From: Bacteroidota bacterium | GTDB taxonomy: Bacteria; Bacteroidota; Bacteroidia; Bacteroidales; UBA10428 | Assembly (NCBI GenBank): GCA_024640925.1 | Contig: JAHEEB010000318.1 | Coordinates: 1-5,867, forward strand | Direction: 5' to 3' | Length of the DNA stretch: 5,867 nucleotides | In this document: positions 1 through 5,794 of the stretch, piece by piece | How positions within the stretch are numbered: the first letter of the stretch is position 1 | How the letters are laid out: every line of letters begins with the position of its first letter | Notes under the pieces: model-generated | Databases searched by the model: none | What the model was told of the DNA's origin: nothing | The model's input: only the letters and a program-made list of their open reading frames with translations | Position numbers and translations under genes: made by a program

Positions 1-1098
1 ATAAATTCTACCGTAACAGCATCATCCGATCCGGTACTTATTGCAAGCGATGGTTCTTATAGTGATGTTATTCCACAGACGTACATCGATGCAACTTATA
101 TGATTAATATGTCTGTTCTTAAGAAACACCACAGAGCAGGAATTTCTTTAGGTAGCAAACTGCACTTCGGCTCCATGGGTGTATTTACAGGTGGAGCATG
201 GCATCTGCACCCATCATTGCCTTGTCCTGAAGCCACAGGTGAAGCAGTAAATGGTACTTATGGCGTATATCGTTGTTTTGTCGATATTATGGGACATAAG
301 GACCTTGGTGGTAAAACAATTTTATTTCTTGTCGATGGTATCTGGGGCTCGACCAATTGGGGACATCCGCCTATAAAATGGAGAATGACTCCGTTTAACA
401 GCGATTGGCCAAATTCATTATTCCTTTCACAAGACCCAGTTGCTATTGAATCCGTTGGCTATGATTTTCTTTATAATGAATTCGATGAAAACCATCCAAC
501 AGAAGGAAGTGCTTTTATGAGCGATAGTAAGGGCCCATACCCCCGTTTCCAGGGAACGGATGATTTTCTTCACCAGGCAGCTGATGTAGATAACTGGCCG
601 GCAACAATTGATTATGATCCCGAAGGCGATGGTTCTGTTCTTGCCAGTTTGGGAACCCATGAACACTGGAACAATGCAACAGATAAACAATATACCCGCA
701 ACCTGAAAACCGGTGATGGAATAGAATTATACACGATTACCCGTTTAACAGTTTCCGAACCGGGTGATACGGTTATTCCTGTATCTATCTATAATATATC
801 CGATGTGCCCGAAGGGAATGGTATTCTGGCAACTTATCCGAATCCATTTGCCGAAAGCACTACATTGCAATTTAAACTCGCTAAAGCTGGCAATGTCGAT
901 ATTAAAATATTTGACATGTCGGGGTCGGTTGTACGTGTTGTAAACTTTGGAAAAGCAGAAGCCGGATTGAACGAATTTCGTTTATTAGCTCATGCAGATA
1001 AAGGAAGCTCTTTGTTGCCAGGAACATACATCTGCAGCATTGAAGTAACAAACAACAACAAATTCAGAATGTCACAAAAAATTCTGGTTACGGAATAA
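1..1098 (+). CDS. Secreted DUF362 domain protein with T9SS type A sorting domain (5' partial)
   Basis: The frame is open from the first base, so the gene starts upstream of the window; 365 codons are visible, ending in TAA at 1096-1098. Codons 1 to about 235 look like the DUF362 family: MINMSVLKKHHRAG near codon 34, then a lysine/His-rich LGSKLHFGS segment, VDIMGHKDLGGKTILFLVDG, and SQDPVAIESVGYDFL, a typical DUF362 signature. The last 90 or so residues match the T9SS type A sorting domain: YPNPF, then FKLAKAGNVDIKIFDMSGSVV, LLPGTYICSIEV, and the terminal KILV. Such domains are known to direct proteins through the outer membrane by the Por/type IX system and to be cleaved, often with surface anchoring. 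The DUF362 role is not established; some members carry ferredoxin-type Cys clusters, but the visible part has only scattered cysteines and no CxxC motif. An internal Met at 100 is not the real start, because homology continues upstream of it. The substrate and reaction are unknown. Confidence 0.88.
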   Translation: MNSTVTASSDPVLIASDGSYSDVIPQTYIDATYMINMSVLKKHHRAGISLGSKLHFGSMGVFTGGAWHLHPSLPCPEATGEAVNGTYGVYRCFVDIMGHKDLGGKTILFLVDGIWGSTNWGHPPIKWRMTPFNSDWPNSLFLSQDPVAIESVGYDFLYNEFDENHPTEGSAFMSDSKGPYPRFQGTDDFLHQAADVDNWPATIDYDPEGDGSVLASLGTHEHWNNATDKQYTRNLKTGDGIELYTITRLTVSEPGDTVIPVSIYNISDVPEGNGILATYPNPFAESTTLQFKLAKAGNVDIKIFDMSGSVVRVVNFGKAEAGLNEFRLLAHADKGSSLLPGTYICSIEVTNNNKFRMSQKILVTE

Positions 1099-1125
1099 AA
1101 TGAATTATTATCAATAAAAAATAAT

Positions 1126-1230
1126 GGAGCCGTCCAAAAAGGTTTATCCGAGTAAATTGGCCGCTAAGGCATAAAGCCTCAAAGATTCACAAAGAAATCG
1201 TGGCTATTATTCAACTTTTTGGACAGCTTC
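1126..1230. repeat. Hairpin-type intergenic repeat, copy 1
   Basis: The ends form an inverted repeat: 1126-1141 against 1215-1230 match at 14 of 16 positions, including a perfect decamer GTCCAAAAAG (1132-1141) and CTTTTTGGAC (1215-1224). Inside the left half lies an array of AAG-ending units: CCGCTAAG (1161-1168), GCATAAAG (1169-1176), CCTCAAAG (1177-1184) and ATTCACAAAG (1185-1194). The reverse complement of the right arm (1200-1224) matches the beginning of a second element at 5795-5819 at 22 of 25 positions. It encodes no protein. It sits between two convergent genes, so it may also act as a two-way transcription end, although the loop between the arms is about 73 bases. It could be a degenerate miniature mobile element or a REP-like repeat; no target-site duplication is evident. 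Confidence 0.7.
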
Positions 1231-1270
1231 ATTTTTCATGATTGAAATAAGTGTCATTATACTTATGTTA

Positions 1271-1307
1271 TTTCGTGAAAGGACTTAAAATTATCTTTCA
1301 CTTGAAA
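1271..1307 (-). terminator. Possible 3' hairpin at the end of the PKD-LamG lipoprotein gene
   Basis: GTGAAAG (1275-1281) and CTTTCAC (1295-1301) are perfect inverted arms with a 13-base loop. The stem can be extended by TTTC (1271-1274) pairing with GAAA (1304-1307) across a two-base bulge. The structure overlaps the stop codon of the minus-strand lipoprotein gene. No T-run follows it in the minus-strand direction, so it is not a standard intrinsic terminator; it may stabilise the 3' end of the transcript or be chance. Confidence 0.3.
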
Positions 1308-2265
1308 TGTTTATCACTTCTTCCTGAGTTAATTCACGGCTAAAAATCATCACATCGTCATATGTAGCATTTGACCAACTTCTGTTTTTCTCAATTTCAT
1401 AATATTTCCCTATTGTATTGTAAGATTCAATATCGTTGTAACGAGAAGGCACAGGTTGATTAATACTGCCAATTAAAACACCATCAATATAAAAACGTTG
1501 AACATAATTTTTATAAGTACCAATTAAATTATACCACTGACCAACTTTAACCATGTTATTCTCAGTATAAATAATTCCTTCATCAGATAATTCGATATTG
1601 TATGTACAAAAAGAAAACGTTCCATAATGAACCGAATCCTCATTTTCTTCAAAATAATACATATAGGCCTGTATGTGCTGTCTTAAATCAAGAATAATCT
1701 GTCCGTCTTCAGCCGAATTTTTCCCGTTAATCTTAACCCATACACTAATCGAAAATTCTTCAGCTGTTGAAAGAATATCATTTCCCAATTCAATCAAAGA
1801 ATTTGATCCATTCAAAAAAAATGAACTATACGAATTTCCAAAACGGTCGGTTGTTGAAACAGCGCTAACCATGGATCCATTTTGTTTATAAATACTTACA
1901 TCATCAACATTCCCATTAAATGGATAATATGCTTTTAGTGTTGAATCCAGTTCAGTCGAAACAAAAATTTTCCTGGTATAAACATTAGTGCCAAAACTAT
2001 TAGAAATGGTAAGTTTAACATCAAAGGTTCCCGCTGTTGAATAAGTATGATAAGGATTTTGTTTATTGCTTTTATAACCATCACCAAAATCCCAATTCCA
2101 GTCTGTAGGACTAATTGTTGATAGATCTGTAAATTGAATTGTTTGACCTATCTTAATATCTTCCGAAGAAACAGTAAAGTCAACTGACTGAGATTCATTC
2201 ACCCCGTCCCGATTATCGCAACCTGCTACTAAAAAAATAAAAATAAAATATTTAAGTATTTTCAT
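1291..2265 (-). CDS. Lipoprotein with PKD and LamG-like (concanavalin A-like) domains
   Basis: This 324-residue protein begins with a short hydrophobic signal and a lipobox, LVAGC, with Cys16 as the predicted lipidated residue. The residues after it (DNRD) are fairly acidic, which is compatible with but does not prove surface exposure in Bacteroidota. Residues 28 to 104 form a PKD domain: WNWDFGDG at 56-63 and then HTYSTAGTFDVKLTISN at 73-89. Residues 109 to 320 form a LamG-like jelly roll of the LamG_3 type: YYPFNGNVDD, SFFLNGSNSLIELG, FSISVWVKI, GQWYNLIGTYK, FYIDGVLIG and the closing YDDVMIFSRELTQEEV. These folds bind polysaccharide or protein or act as spacers, and no catalytic domain is present, so adhesion or glycan binding is an inference. 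The gene stands alone with its own promoter upstream and converges on the DUF362 gene. The start ATG (2263-2265) is fixed by the signal peptide. The coding DNA looks more AT-rich than the DUF362 gene. Confidence 0.88.
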   Translation of the reverse strand: MKILKYFIFIFLVAGCDNRDGVNESQSVDFTVSSEDIKIGQTIQFTDLSTISPTDWNWDFGDGYKSNKQNPYHTYSTAGTFDVKLTISNSFGTNVYTRKIFVSTELDSTLKAYYPFNGNVDDVSIYKQNGSMVSAVSTTDRFGNSYSSFFLNGSNSLIELGNDILSTAEEFSISVWVKINGKNSAEDGQIILDLRQHIQAYMYYFEENEDSVHYGTFSFCTYNIELSDEGIIYTENNMVKVGQWYNLIGTYKNYVQRFYIDGVLIGSINQPVPSRYNDIESYNTIGKYYEIEKNRSWSNATYDDVMIFSRELTQEEVINISSER

Positions 2266-2315
2266 GTTTTGTGAATTTTTAAATAAAACAATTGTATAGA
2301 AATAGCCTGATGACG

Positions 2316-2348
2316 CAAAAGTATATATATATTTTTTTATCCTACAAG
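2316..2348 (-). promoter_or_regulatory. Bacteroidota-type promoter for the PKD-LamG lipoprotein gene
   Basis: Read on the minus strand, TACTTTTG (2316-2323) is an exact match to the Bacteroidota -7 consensus TANNTTTG. CTTG lies upstream (TTG at 2345-2347), 21 bases away, which fits the -33 box (TTTG) spacing. The spacer is almost pure A/T and contains an alternating TA tract (2322-2332). Transcription would begin near 2309, giving a leader of roughly 45 bases to the ATG. This leader is AT-rich with no Shine-Dalgarno sequence, as is common in this phylum. Confidence 0.6.
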
Positions 2349-2434
2349 TTTTGGATAATTCTTCCTTTTTAAAACTGAATTTTTATTACTATATATTAAC
2401 TTAACATATTTATAATTACTTACTAAATATAAAT

Positions 2435-3013
2435 TTAATCTCTCCCACGGAAAAGCCTCCTTTCAACATTGGTAGTTCTCATATCCACCAAATCATGACT
2501 AACAAAACGTACATCTTCAATAGTATAAAATGCATTGGGATTAAATTCCTTGATTAATACAATATAATCGTCAAGGTTTTTACGGTTTATAATAGAATAT
2601 ATTACTCCTACATTCCCCTGACTGCCTTCTGCTCTGATTGCAGTTACGCTAAAACCTCTTTCGCGAAGCACAGTTATGAGTTTTTCCGGATCTTTTTTGG
2701 TAATAATCCGGATAAGCTCAACCCCAATAGCCAGCCTTTCTTCGATTTTCATACCAACAAAATTTCCAAGGGCAAATCCCAAAGGATAAGCAATATAAGC
2801 TACCCAATTATCGAGATTTGCAAAAATGCGGGTCATGGCAAACAACCAGATGGAAACCTCAAAAAAACCTAAAACCGGTGCCAGAAACTTATACCCTTTC
2901 GATAAATAAATAATCCTCAAGGTACCAATCGATACATCACAGATGCGCGCCAGCATTATAACCAGAGGTATTATTATGTAATTAAACCAGGTCGTTTGAA
3001 ATATATCATCCAT
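2435..3013 (-). CDS. UPF0316 family membrane protein (DUF5698 + DUF2179)
   Basis: With the start placed at ATG 3011-3013 the protein has 192 residues, the usual size for this family. The N-terminal half holds three membrane segments, roughly residues 10-32, 43-64 and 70-88, with the family-like stretches ARICDVSIGTLRIIYLSKG (22-40) and YPLGFALGNFVGMKIEERLA (76-95). Residues from about 98 to 175 form the soluble DUF2179 part, with VLRERGFSVTAIRAEGSQG followed by VIYSIINRKNLDDY. The reading frame stays open upstream to an ATG at 3103, but the extra 30 residues are not membrane-like, do not resemble the family, and would overlap the MATE gene by 41 bases, so I reject that start. The family function is unknown. 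It lies 49 bases downstream of the MATE gene on the same strand, so the two are probably co-transcribed. The C-terminal tail is Arg-rich (ERRLFRGRD). Confidence 0.87.
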   Translation of the reverse strand: MDDIFQTTWFNYIIIPLVIMLARICDVSIGTLRIIYLSKGYKFLAPVLGFFEVSIWLFAMTRIFANLDNWVAYIAYPLGFALGNFVGMKIEERLAIGVELIRIITKKDPEKLITVLRERGFSVTAIRAEGSQGNVGVIYSIINRKNLDDYIVLIKEFNPNAFYTIEDVRFVSHDLVDMRTTNVERRLFRGRD

Positions 3014-3062
3014 ACCAGTTCTTTTCTTAAAAGTAGCAAAAAATCTATTGGAAATGCAGTTA

Positions 3063-4448
3063 TTAAAGTTTCTTAAATTTCCACTTGCCTTTCGAAAATA
3101 CATAAAGGCTCATCAAGGCTAACAGAGTCTCTGCTATACAAATGGAAAAGAACACACCATTTTCTTTCCACCCTAAAACGAAAGATAAATATGCGGCAAG
3201 AGGAACTTCCAGTAGCCAAAATCCAATAATATTAAGTATTGTTGGAGTATAGGTATCTCCTGCCCCATTAAATGCCTGACCAATTACCATTTGTAACCCA
3301 TAAAAAATATTTCCCAAACAAATAATTCTCATACATCGGATAGCTACATTAAACGATTGTTCAGATGTGCCAAAAAATTGAATAAAAAAATCGGGAACAA
3401 CTAAAAATAATATCATAACGATAATCATATAAGCAACATTAACTATCGCAGTTGCCCAGACTGCTTTTTGTGCCCGATCCGGATTATTAGCCCCAAGGTT
3501 TTGGCCCACAAGAGTTGAAACGGAATTGCTTAAACCCCAGGCTGGTAACAGAAAAAATATAAACAATCGAATGCCAATAGTATAACCGGCAACAACTTCT
3601 TTATCATATTCTGCAAGTATTCTGTATAAAAAAATCCAACTGGATGTGGCTATCAGATTTTGTAAAATTCCACCCCCGGATAGATAAAGGACTTTCCACA
3701 TTAATTTAAGACGGATTTTAAAATATGAAAGATAAATCTTTATTTTTCCCTTGCCCTTGAATAATAAATAAAACTGGATAATAACTGCCAGTCCACGACC
3801 TGTTGTTGTTGCAACTGCTGCCCCGGTGACCCCAAGCTTTGGAAATGGTCCCAATCCTCTTATCAGGCATGGATCGAGAATTATATTTACTATATTGGCA
3901 AATATCAGAACCCACATTGATAAAGCGGGATTTCCAGCACTTCGAAAAATCGCGTTATTTATAAATAACAACATGATTATTATATTGCTCCCCAATAAAA
4001 TCCGTGTATAGGTTTTTCCTTTCTCAATTACATCTGGCTCCACGTTCATCATACCTAATACTCTTTCAGGGTAAATTATACCTAAAATAGAGATAACAGC
4101 AGAAAGCATAATTCCCAATAGAATTGCCTGACTGGCCGCCTCAGATGCCTTTACAGGGTTATTTTCGCCAATACGCCGCGATACTAGTCCGGTAGTACCT
4201 AAAGCAACACCCATACCAAGGGAATATATAACTGTCATCAACGATTCGGTTATACCAACAATAGATGTAGCATCATCACCCAGGTGCGAAACAAAATAAA
4301 TGTCTACAAGTGCAAATATCGATTCGCACATCATCTCAAAAACCATGGGAATTGCAAGAAGTAATATTGCTTTCTTCAATGGTATAGATGTGTAATCTTG
4401 TTCCGATCCGATAATAATATCCCGTATGACCCTGAAAAACTTACTCAC
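3063..4448 (-). CDS. MATE family efflux transporter
   Basis: The 461-residue protein has the twelve-helix pattern and length of multidrug and toxin extrusion transporters, inner-membrane antiporters that export organic cations or drugs using a Na+ or H+ gradient. Signature stretches come in the expected order for the two six-helix halves: VDIYFVSHLGDDA (48-60), VSRRIGENN (89-97), NAIFRSAGNPALSM (165-178), the LDPCLIRGLGPFPKLGVTGA segment (191-210), GQNLGANNPDRA (315-326) and GQAFNGAGDTYTP (390-402). The N-terminal motif IIGSEQDYTS followed by PLKKAILLLAIPM is typical of Bacteroidota members. The start is GTG (4446-4448): no ATG exists between the in-frame upstream stop (4476-4478) and Met35, and starting at Met35 would cut into the first helix. 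The substrate cannot be told from sequence. It is probably the first gene of a unit with the UPF0316 gene. Confidence 0.93.
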   Translation of the reverse strand: MSKFFRVIRDIIIGSEQDYTSIPLKKAILLLAIPMVFEMMCESIFALVDIYFVSHLGDDATSIVGITESLMTVIYSLGMGVALGTTGLVSRRIGENNPVKASEAASQAILLGIMLSAVISILGIIYPERVLGMMNVEPDVIEKGKTYTRILLGSNIIIMLLFINNAIFRSAGNPALSMWVLIFANIVNIILDPCLIRGLGPFPKLGVTGAAVATTTGRGLAVIIQFYLLFKGKGKIKIYLSYFKIRLKLMWKVLYLSGGGILQNLIATSSWIFLYRILAEYDKEVVAGYTIGIRLFIFFLLPAWGLSNSVSTLVGQNLGANNPDRAQKAVWATAIVNVAYMIIVMILFLVVPDFFIQFFGTSEQSFNVAIRCMRIICLGNIFYGLQMVIGQAFNGAGDTYTPTILNIIGFWLLEVPLAAYLSFVLGWKENGVFFSICIAETLLALMSLYVFSKGKWKFKKL

Positions 4449-4497
4449 AAAAAAAAGGATTAATAAATATGGCTCCTACCAATGAGTTAAAGAAGAG

Positions 4498-4530
4498 CAA
4501 AATTAATTACTTCTCTCATATTCTAAACAA
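4498..4530 (-). promoter_or_regulatory. Candidate Bacteroidota-type promoter for the MATE-UPF0316 unit
   Basis: On the minus strand TAATTTTG (4498-4505) matches the -7 consensus TANNTTTG exactly. A TTG (4528-4530) lies 22 bases upstream, one base longer than the usual -33 spacing. Transcription would begin near 4491, about 43 bases before the GTG start. The position between the B3/4 gene stop and the transporter start suggests the MATE gene does not depend on read-through from upstream. Confidence 0.5.
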
Positions 4531-4605
4531 GAAATCTTTAATGGTTTTAACAACATAAATAATGTTGAAGAAAAGGTTGTGATAATTCACTCTTAATACA
4601 TTCTT

Positions 4606-5268
4606 TTAAAATACTATTTCTGATAACATAAAATTGATACCATTGGCATATTTTTTCAGCATTTCTGTAGTTGTTAAAATATCATTTACCAATTGTGGAC
4701 TAAGTCCAAAATCAAAAAAGACAAAGGTTATGTTTTTTGTATGCTCTGTTATCATGGTTCGTTCAGAATCGCTGGTAGGTGTACCAAAAACACCTATGTT
4801 ATCTCGTAAAACAGGCATTCCTGTTATATTTAATGTGCCTCGTCCAATTCCAGAATAATAGTCAGTTTCTTGGCCAATATCCATTTGTACTTTCCCCGAT
4901 ATTTTATCTGAATTGTATCCACCTATTGAAATTCCTGATAGAATTGATATGTAGTTTAATATATCTACAACATTATTCACTCTATATAAGTCACGCTCTT
5001 TAACAACCCTGCGGAGAAGGGATTCTGCCGAAGGCCTGTAACGAGCCGGATCTTTACCGCATAGTTTATAGGCTTCGCGTGCAGAGGCTATAGAAGAATT
5101 TTTACTAATCGTGTCGAGTTGATATTTTTTTTGTATGTTTTGTACAAGTTGATCCATAACGTTAAAAAAATCAGCATGTGAACCAGTTACATCAGCAGTA
5201 AAGGAGAGTATTGTTAATCGCAGTGATTTTAAGTATTGCCTGATGTTATCCGATAGTTGAATTTCCAT
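4606..5268 (-). CDS. Free-standing B3/4 domain protein (PheRS beta-subunit related)
   Basis: The 220-residue protein resembles stand-alone versions of the B3/4 domain, which in the beta subunit of phenylalanyl-tRNA synthetase holds the editing site that hydrolyses Tyr-tRNA(Phe). Key stretches are REAYKLCGKDPARYRPSAES (64-83) followed by LLRRVV, NNVVDILNYISILSG (98-112), GGYNSDKISG (116-125), and the region GVFGTPTSDSERTMI (159-173). No signal peptide or membrane segment is seen, so it is probably cytoplasmic. No synthetase catalytic domain or tRNA-binding extension is present. Whether it edits tRNA, binds amino acids or does something else is not established for these short proteins. The ATG at 5266-5268 is preceded by an A-rich stretch (AAAACAAGAAT) and gives the normal family N-terminus. 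It is divergent from the SiaC-family gene; the next gene on its strand starts 157 bases downstream and has its own promoter candidate. Confidence 0.85.
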   Translation of the reverse strand: MEIQLSDNIRQYLKSLRLTILSFTADVTGSHADFFNVMDQLVQNIQKKYQLDTISKNSSIASAREAYKLCGKDPARYRPSAESLLRRVVKERDLYRVNNVVDILNYISILSGISIGGYNSDKISGKVQMDIGQETDYYSGIGRGTLNITGMPVLRDNIGVFGTPTSDSERTMITEHTKNITFVFFDFGLSPQLVNDILTTTEMLKKYANGINFMLSEIVF

Positions 5269-5310
5269 ATTCTTGTTTTATCTATATTGACATGATAAAT
5301 ATCACTATTA

Positions 5311-5341
5311 TTTATCCATTAATCAACATAACATATCTTTT
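5311..5341 (+). promoter_or_regulatory. Weak candidate promoter for the SiaC-family gene in a divergent intergenic region
   Basis: TTTA (5311-5314) and TATCTTTT (5334-5341) are 19 bases apart and each differs by one base from the Bacteroidota -33 TTTG and -7 TANNTTTG boxes. A start near 5348 would leave a leader of about 55 bases to the ATG at 5403. On the opposite strand an even weaker pair, GTTG (TTG at 5324-5326) and GATATTTA (5296-5303), spaced by 20 bases, could serve the B3/4 gene. If both work, the two promoters interleave and could interfere with each other. Confidence 0.3.
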
Positions 5342-5402
5342 ACATACCAGAACCGTAAATATAACTATGACAAGAAAGGAACAATTAAAAAATAATAAAG
5401 CC

Positions 5403-5783
5403 ATGGAAAGAATATTTTATGAATCATCAAACCACAGTCCAATGGTCGATTTTAATCCTGACGGAAAATTAACAATGGAAGGTCGTTCAATACCCGAAGA
5501 TGTAAATAAACTTTTTTATCCTCTTATAGAGTTTGCAAAAAAACTGAAAGTAGAAAAGACTACAATTGAATTAAACCTTGAATATTTTAATACCGCTACA
5601 TCGAAAAAATTACTTGAGCTGCTAAAAACTCTAGATGCAAACAACAACATCGGAGAAATACTAATTAACTGGCATTATGAAGAAGGCGATGAAGATAGTG
5701 TAGAAATGGCCGAAATTTATGAAGAATGCTTGTTAAGGGTCAAGTTTCAATATTATGAACATGAAGAATTAAAAGTTGCCTGA
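5403..5783 (+). CDS. SiaC family (DUF1987) regulatory phosphoprotein
   Basis: From the ATG at 5403 the protein is 126 residues, the usual family size, and opens with the family-like MERIFYESSNHSPMVDF. Further hallmarks are LTMEGRSIPEDVNKLFYPL (23-41), IELNLEYFNTATSKKLLELL (55-74) and ILINWHYEEGDEDSVEMAEI. In Pseudomonas aeruginosa, SiaC is phosphorylated on a threonine by the kinase SiaB, dephosphorylated by the PP2C-type phosphatase SiaA, and in its free form activates the diguanylate cyclase SiaD. The TATS stretch at 64-67 is where I would expect the phosphorylated residue, but this needs an alignment. None of the three partners is in the window, so the output in this organism is unknown. 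The frame is open further upstream with ATGs at 5367 (adds a Lys-rich TRKEQLKNNKA stretch) and 5292; neither extension resembles the family. The A-rich stretch just before 5403 fits Bacteroidota initiation, but 5367 remains possible. It is divergent from the B3/4 gene. Confidence 0.87.
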   Translation: MERIFYESSNHSPMVDFNPDGKLTMEGRSIPEDVNKLFYPLIEFAKKLKVEKTTIELNLEYFNTATSKKLLELLKTLDANNNIGEILINWHYEEGDEDSVEMAEIYEECLLRVKFQYYEHEELKVA

Positions 5784-5794
5784 TACGGAAGAGG

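Noticed and set aside
427..690. Minus-strand open frame inside the DUF362 gene
   Set aside because: It is antisense to a clear domain-bearing frame and its translation is Cys- and Ile-rich without any recognisable motif.
1673..1891. Plus-strand open frame inside the lipoprotein gene
   Set aside because: Antisense to the LamG domain, no initiation signal, no recognisable family.
2408..2434. AT-only inverted repeat ATTTATA / TATAAAT just after the UPF0316 gene
   Set aside because: Seven A/T pairs with a 13-base loop are expected by chance in such AT-rich DNA.
3718..4011. Small open frames on both strands within the MATE gene (3718-3915 minus, 3826-4011 plus)
   Set aside because: Both are other-frame readings of a well-supported transporter sequence and show no independent features.
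4551..4567. Inverted repeat CAACAT-AAATA-ATGTTG downstream of the B3/4 gene
   Set aside because: Six base pairs with two GC pairs and no following T-run; too weak to call a terminator or an operator.
4634..5003. Two overlapping plus-strand open frames inside the B3/4 gene
   Set aside because: Antisense to conserved B3/4 motifs; the translations look like random complement of coding DNA.
5287..5315. TTGACA (5287-5292) followed 17 bases later by ATTTAT, resembling a sigma70 promoter
   Set aside because: The main sigma factor of Bacteroidota does not use the TTGACA/TATAAT pair, and the -10 match is poor; the TANNTTTG-type site is a more suitable candidate.
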